This document shows positions 1-8,655 of a stretch of 24,145 nucleotides of DNA, piece by piece. This stretch comes from a virus. Both the position numbers and the translations under genes were made by a program. Location: IMG/VR virus record IMGVR_UViG_3300035438_000093, positions 1 to 24,145 of that record, one strand, 5' to 3'. The notes under the pieces are model-generated. The model saw only the letters and a list, made by a program, of their open reading frames with translations. It did no database searches and was not told where the DNA came from. How positions within the stretch are numbered: position 1 is the first letter of the stretch; each line of letters starts with the position of its first letter.

Positions 1-13
1 ATAAATTATAAAT

Positions 14-283
14 ATGACAACAACACCAACAAACGGAGTAGCTATTGAACCAGTAGTCTACCCACTTAACGAAGGTACGGCAACACGAATGACCGTACTT
101 GTTTTGAACTTCGAAACAACTGCAACGACTTGCACAACGTATTGGCAATTACTAACCGAAGACGGAAAGAAATTAGCTGACGACAACTACACGCTAACAC
201 CTGAGCAATTCGCAGCGTGGGGATTGGACAACAACGTAGTCAACGAGTACGTAGCTGATGCTATCGGAGTAACAATTTTGTAA
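14..283 (+). CDS. small hypothetical phage protein, 89 aa
   Basis: I do not recognise a family. The protein opens with a Thr-rich stretch, is acidic overall, has one Cys-containing segment (TTCTTYWQLL) and no membrane segment or signal peptide. The ATG at 14 follows an AT-rich leader, as is normal for Bacteroidota genes that lack Shine-Dalgarno sites. It is the first gene of the tail-gene run and sits directly upstream of a 44-aa ORF and the HK97-gp10-like gene, so a small virion or tail-assembly role is the best guess by position. The window begins 13 bases upstream, so its promoter cannot be seen. Confidence 0.7.
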   Translation: MTTTPTNGVAIEPVVYPLNEGTATRMTVLVLNFETTATTCTTYWQLLTEDGKKLADDNYTLTPEQFAAWGLDNNVVNEYVADAIGVTIL

Positions 284-294
284 AAACACGAAAG

Positions 295-429
295 ATGATA
301 ACGTTAAATGAAGAACAAGTAAAACAGTTAGAAGCAATCCTAGCAGAAATGCCTATGAAATTTGGAGTGCCTGTATTAAACATTTTGAACGCTGCTGCTA
401 AAGCGGAAAACACGGATGCAAAAGACTGA
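295..429 (+). CDS. short hypothetical protein, 44 aa
   Basis: A 44-codon ORF starting MITLNEEQVKQLEAILAE. It fills the space between the 89-aa gene and the gp10-like gene and overlaps the latter's start by 14 bases, which suggests translational coupling. It is predicted to be helical with an amphipathic N-terminal half and an Ala-rich C-terminus; no known domain is recognised. Support is positional (same strand, fills a gap, overlap) plus ordinary codon use (TTA, GAA, AAA). A short shadow frame cannot be excluded. Confidence 0.55.
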   Translation: MITLNEEQVKQLEAILAEMPMKFGVPVLNILNAAAKAENTDAKD

Positions 430-943
430 AGTACAAAAGGAGTTAGAACGCTTTAGAGACTATGTAATTGAAGCCTCAAAGAAAAACCTTGTAAGGTTAA
501 AGAAATCTGACGGCAAGTTATACAAGTCACTAAAAGGAAAAGTAAAGACGATGCCAAATAGTATCTCCATCGAATTTATGATGGAGGACTATGGCATTTA
601 TCAAGATGCAGGGGTCAACGGACTAAAGCAAAAGAGAGGCTCAAAGTATAGCTATAGAAAAGGAGTGCCAAATGCTAAGATGTTAAAGTCTTTAGATGTT
701 TGGCTAAGACGCAAAGGCTTATCACCAAGAGACAAATCAGGTAAGTTTGTTAAGCGAACAAGTATGAAGTTTGCACTTGCACGGAGCATCTTTAACAAAG
801 GACTAAAAAAGAGTTTGTTTTTCACTAAGCCATTTGAGTCAGCTTACAAAAGATTACCGGAAGAGCTGGTTGAAAAGTACGGATTGGATGCACTCAAGTT
901 ATTTAATCAACAAGTAGACAAAATAATACAACAAAATGGCTAA
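416..943 (+). CDS. HK97-gp10-like tail/neck protein
   Basis: A 175-aa, strongly basic protein. An N-terminal helix (about 1-25) is followed by a segment ending in MEDYGIYQDAGVNG near residues 55-70, then a basic middle with KSLDVWLRRKG, and near 135-148 the sequence SLFFTKPFESAYKRL. The pattern 'YGIYQDAG ... FFTKPFE' is typical of the HK97 gp10 / minor tail protein family as it appears in Bacteroidota phages. That family acts at the head-tail joint or tail terminus. It overlaps the next gene by 8 bases and lies just before the tail-tip and tape-measure genes. The family call comes from recognising the motif and from context, not from a search. Confidence 0.6.
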   Translation: MQKTEVQKELERFRDYVIEASKKNLVRLKKSDGKLYKSLKGKVKTMPNSISIEFMMEDYGIYQDAGVNGLKQKRGSKYSYRKGVPNAKMLKSLDVWLRRKGLSPRDKSGKFVKRTSMKFALARSIFNKGLKKSLFFTKPFESAYKRLPEELVEKYGLDALKLFNQQVDKIIQQNG

Positions 944-1985
944 CATAAATGCAAGGAGTCCATACATCGTAACGATAAACGAGGCTTCACAAATAGAAAC
1001 CAAATTAGAAATCTTCCTTTGGAATGGTACAGGCTCAATACCTGCTTCACCTGAATACACGCTTTCTAAGCTCATTCCGTCTTCAAATAGTCCTGCAACC
1101 TACTACGATGTTTCTCCGTACATTAGAGAGTATATTTCACACGCTACACTTCAGTCCATCACAACCGTAATTACCGCAACACCGAGTGTGCAATGGTGCA
1201 ACATCGGCTTAAAGTTGTATAAGAAAATCAGCACGTCATTCATTCAGGTAGGTTCTACGCAAACACATTTTGGTTTAGATGGCTACGGATTCTATTTAGA
1301 CGGAGCGAATCCTGCTCTTGGAAACTACCTACTTAGCCAATCAACGTACACTTACAATTACGACTTAGGTGGAGAGTATGGTTGGTTGACGTTATACACC
1401 GGCTCAGGTAATTCAGTCAAGTACACGAACCTATCAACGGGAGCAACCAACACGACAGGATTGACTAATAACGTGTGGCGAGATATTCCAAGAGTTTACT
1501 CTCCGTATGCTGCGGTTGGCAACAAGTTAGAAATCATCACAGGAGCAGGAGCAGTCTTATTTACTGCTACGTTTGTACCTAAAGAAGAATGTAAATACAC
1601 ACCAGTTCAAATTGACTTTGTAAATAAATTCGGAGCGTGGCAACGTGAATGGTTCTTCAAAGCATCTTACAACGGATTGAGCGTTGAAAACACGGAGTAT
1701 AATTTGATGCCTTTAACTTATCCGTCTTACGATATCAAAGAAGGTCAGAGAAAGGTCTTTAACGCTAACGGCAAGGAAACCATCCGAGTAAACACCGATT
1801 GGGTGTCTGAGAGCTTTAAAGACGTTATTAAGCAAATGATGTTGAGCGAGCGAATCCTGATTGATAAGAAAGCTGCCAAGATAAACACGAAAACTGTAGA
1901 CCTAAAGAAATCTATCAACTCATCTTTAATAAGCTACGAGATGGAGTTTGAATTTGCATTTGATACCATCAACTCAGTTTCGTAA
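936..1985 (+). CDS. putative tail-tip / distal tail protein
   Basis: A 349-aa protein rich in Thr, Ser, Tyr and Asn, predicted almost entirely beta, with no signal peptide or membrane segment. Notable segments are YYDVSPYIREYISHATL near 50-65 and a C-terminal part reading EGQRKVFNANGKETIRVNTDW followed by a Lys-rich stretch. It overlaps the gp10-like gene by 8 bases and the next gene by 1 base (TAATG), and is followed by the 758-aa tail protein and the tape measure. A distal-tail or baseplate role is inferred from composition and this neighbourhood; no catalytic motif is visible. Confidence 0.5.
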   Translation: MANINARSPYIVTINEASQIETKLEIFLWNGTGSIPASPEYTLSKLIPSSNSPATYYDVSPYIREYISHATLQSITTVITATPSVQWCNIGLKLYKKISTSFIQVGSTQTHFGLDGYGFYLDGANPALGNYLLSQSTYTYNYDLGGEYGWLTLYTGSGNSVKYTNLSTGATNTTGLTNNVWRDIPRVYSPYAAVGNKLEIITGAGAVLFTATFVPKEECKYTPVQIDFVNKFGAWQREWFFKASYNGLSVENTEYNLMPLTYPSYDIKEGQRKVFNANGKETIRVNTDWVSESFKDVIKQMMLSERILIDKKAAKINTKTVDLKKSINSSLISYEMEFEFAFDTINSVS

Positions 1986-4261
1986 TGAATAGAGCAATCA
2001 CAATTTACATAGAGGGTCAAAGAATTGAACTCTTTAACGATGAGACTATCAACGTCACTTCGTCTATTCAAAACGTCAAAGATTTATCCTTGACTTATAC
2101 GGACTTTTCGCAGAACTTTACTGTGCCTGCCAGCTCTTACAATAACGCAATCTTTGAGCATTGGTATCAATCAGATGTCAACGCAACTACTGACCCGAAC
2201 CTACGCAAAGACGGATTTATAGAAATAGACTTAACTACATTCCGAAAAGGCAAGATACAACTTGACGGAGCAGTAATCACCAACGGCAAACCAAGCGCAT
2301 ACAAAATCACTTTCTTTGGAGAGGGAGTTACGCTTAAAGATTTATTCGGTGAGGACTTACTGTCGGATTTGGACTATACTTCACTATCTCACAATTATAC
2401 CTCTGCTCAAGTTATACTAAGAATACAAGACAACACCAACGCTTACGATGTAAAGTACCCGCTAATCACTTCAAATCGCATTTGGGAGTATCAGAGTACA
2501 CCTGTAAACGTACCTTTTCCAAATTGGCTTGTAAACGTCTTAACGCAAAACGATATTCATACAAATGCAGGAGCGATAACAAAAGACGAATTATTCCCTG
2601 CAGTTAGAGTCACAAAGATTCTTGATGCTATTGAAGCAAAATACGGAATCACATTCAACGGAACATTCTTAACGGATGATAGATTCACTAAATTGTTCTT
2701 GTGGTTTAAGGGTAAGGAAACGCTTGTCAAAACTTCTTACGGGTATAGCTTGGTATCAAGTTCAGTAGTGCCAACTTTTACTACTTACGACCTTACGCAG
2801 ACTTACACATCAGCAACTAACACAGTACACGTTCAAGAAATTGCAGGAGTATTTTTACACAACCTAAAATACAACGTGACATCTGCGTCAACCGCTGCTG
2901 AGTATTACATTGACGTTTACCAAAACGGAAACTTATTCAACACAGTTGTAGGTTCAGGAACTGGTACTTACATTATTGATACATTGCCTCAAACCATTGG
3001 ATTGGATGTGTTGTACACTATAAAAATACGAACTAACGGAAGTAACACAATAGCATCAAACTTAGTTTATGAGGTAAGCTATTTAAACTCAACTTTTACA
3101 GGAGTTTTAATTGACTATCTCACGGTGACTTATTCGTCTTTGGCTATGACTTTACAAATAGACCTATCAGCTAACGCTCCAAATATGAAAGTAGGCGACT
3201 TCCTAAAAGGAATTATGCTGATGTTCAATATGACAATCTACTCAATTAAGGACACGGAGTATTGGCTTGAACCGTTAGATGATTGGTATTCTAAAGGCGC
3301 AGTTGTGGATATCTCGCAATACACGGATGTCACTTCCATTGAGATGGATAGGATGCCGCTATACAAAAAGATTCAATTCAAGTTTCAAGATTCCGAGTGC
3401 TTCTTAAACAAGAACTTCTCGCAGACCTACAACCGCAACTACGGAGACACGACATACCAGTACAACTACGACGGTGGTGAGTTTACTATTGAAGTACCTT
3501 TTGAGAACCTACTACAAAGCAAGTATACAGGCACGCACGACATTCAATTAGGTTACTCGCTTAACGGTGAGTTTTCTCCATACATACCAAAGCCAGTTCT
3601 TCTCTATCAGTACGATAACCAAGCAACAAGTTTTAAGATACACAACGATGGCGGTGGTCACGCTACGATTTCAACTTACACACCATTCGGGCAAGACCTC
3701 GAATTTAATAGCTCAGACATTACGCTCAACTTTGCACCTGAAACATCAACGCTTTTAAACTACCCAATCCAAAACACGCAGTTCAGTCAATACTATTTCA
3801 GCTACCTCTACAATCTTTACAACCTAAAGCAACGCATTGTCAAGGTAAAGACGAACTTGCCTACAAGTTTAATTACAGGTCTTCAGTTAAACGATAGATT
3901 AGTTATCAGGGATAAGCGTTACATAATTAATGAAATGCAATCTAACCTAAACACAGGAGACGTAAACTTTGAGTTGCTTTTGGATTTTAGACCCGTAGTA
4001 AATTCTACTATTCCAATTCCAAAGACGGCAACTGAAGGAGGCAACGTAAACTATCCGGTAAACTTACCCAATGGAGCTTTGCAAGCATCGTTAACGTGTA
4101 CGGATACTGATGTAACATTCTCGGTAAATCCTGTACTTAGCTCGCAGATAATTCAAATAGGTATTCCGGCAGGTTCAGCAGGCACGGTTTATACAATTCG
4201 CATTGACTATAGTTATATAGATGGAACTACATCAACTGAATTTTTTAACATATTCCAATGA
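1985..4261 (+). CDS. large tail-tip/baseplate protein, putative hub
   Basis: A 758-aa protein, the largest in the window. It begins with IYIEGQRIELFNDETINV and continues into SLTYTDFSQNFTVPAS near 35-50, a N-terminal pattern I associate with large tail proteins of Bacteroidota phages. The body is beta-rich. The last 65 residues (about 695-758) look like a separate small beta-sandwich after a linker. There are no membrane segments or lytic motifs. It starts one base inside the previous stop and ends in an ATGA overlap with a 53-aa ORF. Its position between a distal-tail candidate and the tape measure suggests a baseplate hub or receptor-contact protein; this is inference. Confidence 0.5.
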   Translation: MNRAITIYIEGQRIELFNDETINVTSSIQNVKDLSLTYTDFSQNFTVPASSYNNAIFEHWYQSDVNATTDPNLRKDGFIEIDLTTFRKGKIQLDGAVITNGKPSAYKITFFGEGVTLKDLFGEDLLSDLDYTSLSHNYTSAQVILRIQDNTNAYDVKYPLITSNRIWEYQSTPVNVPFPNWLVNVLTQNDIHTNAGAITKDELFPAVRVTKILDAIEAKYGITFNGTFLTDDRFTKLFLWFKGKETLVKTSYGYSLVSSSVVPTFTTYDLTQTYTSATNTVHVQEIAGVFLHNLKYNVTSASTAAEYYIDVYQNGNLFNTVVGSGTGTYIIDTLPQTIGLDVLYTIKIRTNGSNTIASNLVYEVSYLNSTFTGVLIDYLTVTYSSLAMTLQIDLSANAPNMKVGDFLKGIMLMFNMTIYSIKDTEYWLEPLDDWYSKGAVVDISQYTDVTSIEMDRMPLYKKIQFKFQDSECFLNKNFSQTYNRNYGDTTYQYNYDGGEFTIEVPFENLLQSKYTGTHDIQLGYSLNGEFSPYIPKPVLLYQYDNQATSFKIHNDGGGHATISTYTPFGQDLEFNSSDITLNFAPETSTLLNYPIQNTQFSQYYFSYLYNLYNLKQRIVKVKTNLPTSLITGLQLNDRLVIRDKRYIINEMQSNLNTGDVNFELLLDFRPVVNSTIPIPKTATEGGNVNYPVNLPNGALQASLTCTDTDVTFSVNPVLSSQIIQIGIPAGSAGTVYTIRIDYSYIDGTTSTEFFNIFQ

Positions 4262-4419
4262 TACAAAACATAATCACAATGCTGCAGTTAGATGATTTCT
4301 ACGGAAACTCGGAAGCCATTGACATTGCCAAAGGAAAATACAAGCTCCAAACGTCTCTGAAGAAAGCGATAAAACAATCAAAACGTGAACTAACAAACAA
4401 GCGCAATGGCAGAGGTTAA
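4258..4419 (+). CDS. short hypothetical protein before the tape measure, 53 aa
   Basis: A 53-codon ORF joined to the 758-aa gene by an ATGA overlap and overlapping the tape measure start by 14 bases. It starts MIQNIITMLQLDDFYG and ends in a very basic tail (TSLKKAIKQSKRELTNKRNG). Small genes directly upstream of tape measures often encode tail-assembly chaperones, but this one is far shorter than the lambda gpG/GT type and shows no frameshift signal, so that role is only a possibility. Support comes from overlaps on both sides. Confidence 0.5.
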   Translation: MIQNIITMLQLDDFYGNSEAIDIAKGKYKLQTSLKKAIKQSKRELTNKRNGRG

Positions 4420-6415
4420 AAATGTAAAAATAAATGTAGACACTAAGCAGGCAGTTGATGCAATGGAGAACCTCTCCAAAGCTACCAACGATGTTTCTAA
4501 AAGTTTTGAAGAAGTTTACGGAGACTTGCAACCGCTTACAACTCGTATGGGTGAAGCGGAAGACCGCTTGTATGAGTTAGCCAACGCAGGTAAAACCGCA
4601 ACGCAAGAGTATCAGGATTTACTAACAACTGTTGGTAATTATCGAAAAGTACAAATCCAAACGGATATGGCAGTTGATGCCGCTGCCGGAACGTTGTCTA
4701 CAAAGCTAGGCGGTGCATTAGGTGGAGCAACCGCAGGATTCCAACTTGTACAGGGTGCTATGGGTGCTTTCGGTAGTGAGTCTGCCAAAGTAGAGGAGGC
4801 GTTACTCAAAGTGCAGTCAGCAATGGCTATTGCGGATGGTGTGCGTGGATTCCGTGAGGCTATTCCATCAATTAAGTCTTTCGGTGCGGCAATGAAAGCT
4901 GCTATCGGTTCAACTGGTATTGGTTTACTTGTTGTTGCGTTAGGAACTCTCGTAGCTTATTGGGATGACATTAAAGCTGCAGTTGGTGGAGTAAGCGAAG
5001 AGCAAGATAAGCTCAACGCAAAGACGGACGCTAACGTACTAGCGCAACAAGCTAAATACGATACCATTTCAGGTCAAGATAATATCTTAAAACTACAAGG
5101 GAAGTCAGAGCAGGATATTTTAAAAATTAAAAAAGCTCAAATTAATGCCGTAATTACTGCTACGGAAGCTCAATTAGTTCAGCAAGAATCTACCAAGAAA
5201 GCACAGGTTGCAGCAGCTAAAAGAAACAATGAAATCTTACAAGGCATCATTACTTTCCTTACTGCTCCTTTGCAATTATTATTGAAGACGGTTGATATGG
5301 TCGGTTCTGCATTAGGTAAGGACTTTGGGCTTCAAAAAGGATTTACTAAAGGTTTGGCTAATCTTGTGTTTGACCCTGAAGAAACGGCAGCGGAAGCAGA
5401 CAAAACAATAGATGAAACTAAAAAGAAATTAGCTACTTTAAAAAACGAAGCTGCAGGATTTGAAATTGCTTTACAACAACAATCAGACAAGTCATCTAAA
5501 ACGGCAAAAGACAAAACTGAATCTAATAATGATTCAATTGGTAAAGCAAATGCAGAAGCTAAAAAACTTGCATTAGAACAACAACAACAACTTGATGCTA
5601 AATTAGAAGAGATAGCCGAACAAAACTATTTAAAAACCCTTTCAGACCAAGAAAAAGAACTTTTAGCAGTACAGGATAAATACTTTGAATTAGAAACTTT
5701 AGCTAAAGGCAACGCTGATGCTTTAAATGATATTGAGATAGCCAAACTCAATGAGCAAAACGACATTAACTTAAAGTATCAAAATATAGCTTATGAGCAA
5801 GATAAAGCAGCTAAAGCAAAACAAAAGGAGGCAGATGACAAGGCAGCTAAAGACAAAGAAGATGCGGAAAAAACATTAGTTGCAACTCTTGCTGCAATTA
5901 GAGAATCTGATTTTAATAACATTAGCGCAGGTATTAATTTAGTTAAAAACCTATTTGAAAACAATAAGAAAATACAAGCTGCAGCATTGATTGCTGAAAA
6001 CGCAGTAGGAATTGCAAAAACAATTATATCTACCAAAGCGGCAAACCAAGCGGCAAGGGCGCAAGGAACTGCGTTAGCTATTGCAACAGGTGGTGCATCT
6101 GCTTTAGCAGCAGAGGCATTAGTATTAAGAAATAACATTGGAGCAGGTATCTCAATTGCTGCACAAATAGCTGCTACTGCAAAAGGTGTTTCGGCTTTAG
6201 GTGGCGGTGGTGGTGCATCTCCATCAGGTGGAGGCAGTTTATCAGAAGGTGGTGGCGCAGGAGGTATAACTCCAAACTTCAACGTCGTAGGTAACTCAGG
6301 AATGAATCAGCTTGCACAAATTCAGCAAACACCAGTTCAGGCTTATGTCGTTTCAGGCGAGGTAACATCTGCTCAGGCACTTGATAGAAACCGAATCAAA
6401 AACGCAACATTGTAA
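4406..6415 (+). CDS. tape measure protein
   Basis: A 669-aa protein. The N-terminal 85 residues are helical coiled coil; residues about 90-195 are Gly/Ala-rich and hydrophobic (GGALGGATAGFQLVQGAMGA; STGIGLLVVALGTLVAYWDD); a long charged helical Lys/Glu/Gln region follows (about 200-500); a second Ala-rich hydrophobic region (about 525-590) precedes a Gly-rich linker and the C-terminus. This is the standard layout of a phage tail tape measure protein, which sets tail length and exits during DNA injection. About 670 residues implies a tail of roughly 100 nm by the usual 1.5 angstrom-per-residue rule. No lytic domain is visible. Confidence 0.85.
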   Translation: MAEVKNVKINVDTKQAVDAMENLSKATNDVSKSFEEVYGDLQPLTTRMGEAEDRLYELANAGKTATQEYQDLLTTVGNYRKVQIQTDMAVDAAAGTLSTKLGGALGGATAGFQLVQGAMGAFGSESAKVEEALLKVQSAMAIADGVRGFREAIPSIKSFGAAMKAAIGSTGIGLLVVALGTLVAYWDDIKAAVGGVSEEQDKLNAKTDANVLAQQAKYDTISGQDNILKLQGKSEQDILKIKKAQINAVITATEAQLVQQESTKKAQVAAAKRNNEILQGIITFLTAPLQLLLKTVDMVGSALGKDFGLQKGFTKGLANLVFDPEETAAEADKTIDETKKKLATLKNEAAGFEIALQQQSDKSSKTAKDKTESNNDSIGKANAEAKKLALEQQQQLDAKLEEIAEQNYLKTLSDQEKELLAVQDKYFELETLAKGNADALNDIEIAKLNEQNDINLKYQNIAYEQDKAAKAKQKEADDKAAKDKEDAEKTLVATLAAIRESDFNNISAGINLVKNLFENNKKIQAAALIAENAVGIAKTIISTKAANQAARAQGTALAIATGGASALAAEALVLRNNIGAGISIAAQIAATAKGVSALGGGGGASPSGGGSLSEGGGAGGITPNFNVVGNSGMNQLAQIQQTPVQAYVVSGEVTSAQALDRNRIKNATL

Positions 6416-6435
6416 CAATTAAAAGTTGAATAGAT

Positions 6436-7020
6436 ATGAATATCATCGAACTAATCATTGACGAAAAAGATTTACAAAGCGGGGTTGACGCAGTAAGCGT
6501 GGTAGAATCTCCTGCCATTGAGGAGAATTTCATCCATCTATCAAAACACGAAGTAGAACTCAAAGAGGTAGATAAAGAGAAGCGTATCTTAATGGGTGCT
6601 GCTTTGATACCTAACAAGAAAATCTATCGTGTAAACGCAAAGAAAGAAGAATACTACATCTACTTCTCGGAGGATACAGTACGTCAAGCAATGGAGTTGT
6701 TCTTCAAGAACGGAAACCAATCCAACGCAACATACGAACACAAGGAAGCAATCAAAGGAATGACGGTTGTAGAATCTTGGTTAATTGATGACCCTAAATC
6801 GGATAAATCCCAATTATACGGATTCAGTTTACCAAAAGGTACTTGGATGATTTCTATGAAAGTTGACAACGATGAGGTTTGGAATGATGTCAAAGCTGGC
6901 AAGGTTAAAGGCTTCTCGATTGAAGGTTACTTTGCTGACAAGTTAGAAATGTCATTAGAGCAACAAAAGAGAAATGAAATTATTGAACAACTTAAAAACC
7001 TACTTGATGAGCAAATTTAA
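6436..7020 (+). CDS. XkdF-like prohead serine protease
   Basis: A 194-aa protein that opens with an IIELIID strand and a DAVSVVESPAIEENFI segment, as in the XkdF-like putative serine protease family. Candidate catalytic residues are His102 (in NATYEHKE) and Ser161 (in VKGFSIEGYF); the ESWLIDDP segment near 113-120 is also typical. The family matures the procapsid by cleaving the scaffold. The C-terminal 25 residues form a charged helix. Residues 35-42 read LSKHEVEL, a peptide also present in the 116-aa protein downstream and, in part, in the portal. It sits between the tape measure and the scaffold/capsid genes and overlaps the next gene by 14 bases. Confidence 0.8.
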   Translation: MNIIELIIDEKDLQSGVDAVSVVESPAIEENFIHLSKHEVELKEVDKEKRILMGAALIPNKKIYRVNAKKEEYYIYFSEDTVRQAMELFFKNGNQSNATYEHKEAIKGMTVVESWLIDDPKSDKSQLYGFSLPKGTWMISMKVDNDEVWNDVKAGKVKGFSIEGYFADKLEMSLEQQKRNEIIEQLKNLLDEQI

Positions 7021-7213
7021 AACACCAAGCAAGTCAAGTCCAAGAGCTGGTAGCAAAAGAGGCTGCCTATGTGAAGACGAAACATACTCAACCAAGTGTT
7101 GTGATGGCAGTTTACAAGCTCAGGGCATAGGTAAAACGGCTACTGTTAACGAGCCTGCTCCTACTCAAACTGAGGTCAGCGGAGTAAGGACCATCATACG
7201 TCAAAACGGATAA
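7007..7213 (+). CDS. small cysteine-rich protein, 68 aa
   Basis: The start is placed at the ATG at 7007 (MSKFKTPSKSSPRAG) rather than an in-frame ATG at 6974, which would lengthen the overlap with the protease gene without adding recognisable sequence. The protein has a basic N-terminus followed by GCLCEDETYSTKCCDGSLQA, with four Cys arranged C-x-C and C-C. This could be a small metal-binding or disulfide knot. I recall similar Cys blocks in Bacteroidota phage structural regions but cannot name a function. A structural or assembly role is suggested by its place between protease and scaffold. Confidence 0.65.
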   Translation: MSKFKTPSKSSPRAGSKRGCLCEDETYSTKCCDGSLQAQGIGKTATVNEPAPTQTEVSGVRTIIRQNG

Positions 7214-7250
7214 AAATAAAACAAATATAAACACAGTTAATTTATTAAGT

Positions 7251-7601
7251 ATGAATACTACAAAATCAGTATACAACAAATTGTTTTCGGAAGACAAAAC
7301 CGAGTTGAGTAAACACGAAGTAGAGTTAGCTTTATTAGATGATTTGTTAAATCTAAATAGAGAAGCAGGTTCATTGTTAGTTTTGCAAAAATTTCAATCG
7401 GGAGCATATACTCAACTTGAAAAATCACTTGAACTAAACAAAAAAGGTTTGGCACAAGCAGAAAAAGGTTTAAAAGCTGCTCAAGATTTAGGTGTTCAAG
7501 ATGGCATTGATACGTTTAAAAGATGGATAAAAAGTTTTACTGATGATATCAAACGTGCCGAAAAAGGACAAAAAATAATTGCTGAATTATCAAACATATA
7601 A
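7251..7601 (+). CDS. head-region helical protein with LSKHEVEL motif, 116 aa
   Basis: An almost entirely helical, charged protein with Ala/Lys-rich heptad-like stretches (KGLAQAEKGLKAAQDLG near 64-80). Residues 19-26 are LSKHEVEL, identical to residues 35-42 of the prohead protease and sharing LSKHE with the portal linker. No known family is recognised. It lies between the protease/Cys-rich genes and the predicted scaffold, so an internal procapsid component or scaffold partner is plausible. It is preceded by a 37-base AT-rich gap without a promoter match. Confidence 0.65.
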   Translation: MNTTKSVYNKLFSEDKTELSKHEVELALLDDLLNLNREAGSLLVLQKFQSGAYTQLEKSLELNKKGLAQAEKGLKAAQDLGVQDGIDTFKRWIKSFTDDIKRAEKGQKIIAELSNI

Positions 7602-7611
7602 CCAAAAACAA

Positions 7612-8205
7612 ATGAACGAAAAATCAATCTTAAACAAAGTCCGCACACTTCTAGGTTTAGAAGTGAAGTTGGAAACTATGATGCTTTCAGACGGAGTATC
7701 AATGCTCGAAGCCGATGCTTTTGAAGCTGGTCAACCTGTATTTATCCTAACGGAAGACGAACAACGTATCCCACTACCAATTGGAGAGTACGAATTAGAG
7801 GATATGCGTATCCTTGTAGTTATCGAAGAAGGCATTATTGCTGACGTTCGTGAAGCTGCAGAGCCTGAAGTTGAAGTAGAAGTAGAAGCTCCTGAAGTAG
7901 AAGAGGAAGTTGTTGCATCTACCGAGACTGCGCCACAAGCTAAAAAAACAATCGAATCTATCGTTAAAGAAACTTTCTTCAGCGAAATCGAAGCACTTAA
8001 AAAAGAGAACGAAGAATTGAAAGCACAAATTGCTTTATCTACTGTAGCCGCAGAAGAAGTTGCGCCTGTAGAATTAAGCGAAGAGCCTAAGCCTATTTCT
8101 TTCAATCCTGAGAACTCAACTGCTACCGACATATTCAAGTTTGCGACTAAAAGAAACGCAACCACTATGGATAGCGTATTAAACCGAATTTCTAACATTA
8201 AATAA
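7612..8205 (+). CDS. putative head scaffolding protein
   Basis: A 197-aa acidic protein. The start is placed at the ATG at 7612 (MNEKSILNKVRTLLG), which follows an A-rich leader; the earlier ATG at 7579 lies inside the previous gene. A compact N-terminal domain (about 1-75) is followed by a Glu/Val-rich low-complexity stretch (about 78-115), a predicted coiled coil (ETFFSEIEALKKENEELKAQ, about 122-141) and a flexible tail. Acidic, coiled-coil proteins placed between the prohead protease and the major capsid gene are typical scaffolds. No sequence family is recognised with certainty. Confidence 0.6.
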   Translation: MNEKSILNKVRTLLGLEVKLETMMLSDGVSMLEADAFEAGQPVFILTEDEQRIPLPIGEYELEDMRILVVIEEGIIADVREAAEPEVEVEVEAPEVEEEVVASTETAPQAKKTIESIVKETFFSEIEALKKENEELKAQIALSTVAAEEVAPVELSEEPKPISFNPENSTATDIFKFATKRNATTMDSVLNRISNIK

Positions 8206-8213
8206 CTAAAAAA

Positions 8214-8636
8214 ATGAGTACAACTTTAGTATCAATTTCAAATGACGATTTACGTCAAGTATTGCAAACGCAAGTAATCAGTTCAGCTACTACTTTAAGC
8301 GGAGCAGATTCAGGTAAATTATTCTCTTTGAATGCAGCAGCAGGCGCACAAATTACTTTGCCTGCAGTAGCAACTTCAGCGGGTTACAATTTCCGATTTA
8401 CAGTACAGGCTTTATTTGCCACAACTGCTTGGACAATTGTAGCAGCAACAGCTGTTATTCAAGGTGGAGCAATTGTTAATTCCGTTAACGTAGCTTCAGC
8501 TAATAGAAACACAATTACTTTCGCACACGCTGCTGACACAATTGGCGATTTCGTTCAATTGCATTGTGATGGTGTTAACTGGTATGTTTCAGGAGTAGGA
8601 ACAACAGCAGCCGCAATTACATTTACAACAGTCTAA
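8214..8636 (+). CDS. putative capsid decoration or head-fibre protein
   Basis: A 140-aa protein, mostly beta, rich in Ala, Thr, Ser and Val. The pattern GKLFSLNAAAGAQITLPA, then YNFRFTVQ, then GDFVQLHCDGVNWYVSG resembles small repeated-strand domains of phage decoration and fibre proteins. It starts after ACTAAAAAAATG, the same A-tract start context as the major capsid gene, and lies 19 bases upstream of that gene. This suggests high expression and a capsid-surface role. The function is inferred; no catalytic residues are seen. Confidence 0.55.
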   Translation: MSTTLVSISNDDLRQVLQTQVISSATTLSGADSGKLFSLNAAAGAQITLPAVATSAGYNFRFTVQALFATTAWTIVAATAVIQGGAIVNSVNVASANRNTITFAHAADTIGDFVQLHCDGVNWYVSGVGTTAAAITFTTV

Positions 8637-8655
8637 TCGTATAAAAATTAAAAAA

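Noticed and set aside
5791-6282. Long minus-strand frame opposite the tape measure (163 aa, Pro/Ala-rich)
   Set aside because: It is the complement of the Gly/Ala/Lys-rich tape measure coding sequence, with no recognisable protein features and no promoter or neighbours on that strand.
7731-8198. Minus-strand frame of 155 aa opposite the predicted scaffold
   Set aside because: Its Ser/Thr-rich composition is the mirror of the Glu/Val-rich coding strand; no other evidence of a gene.
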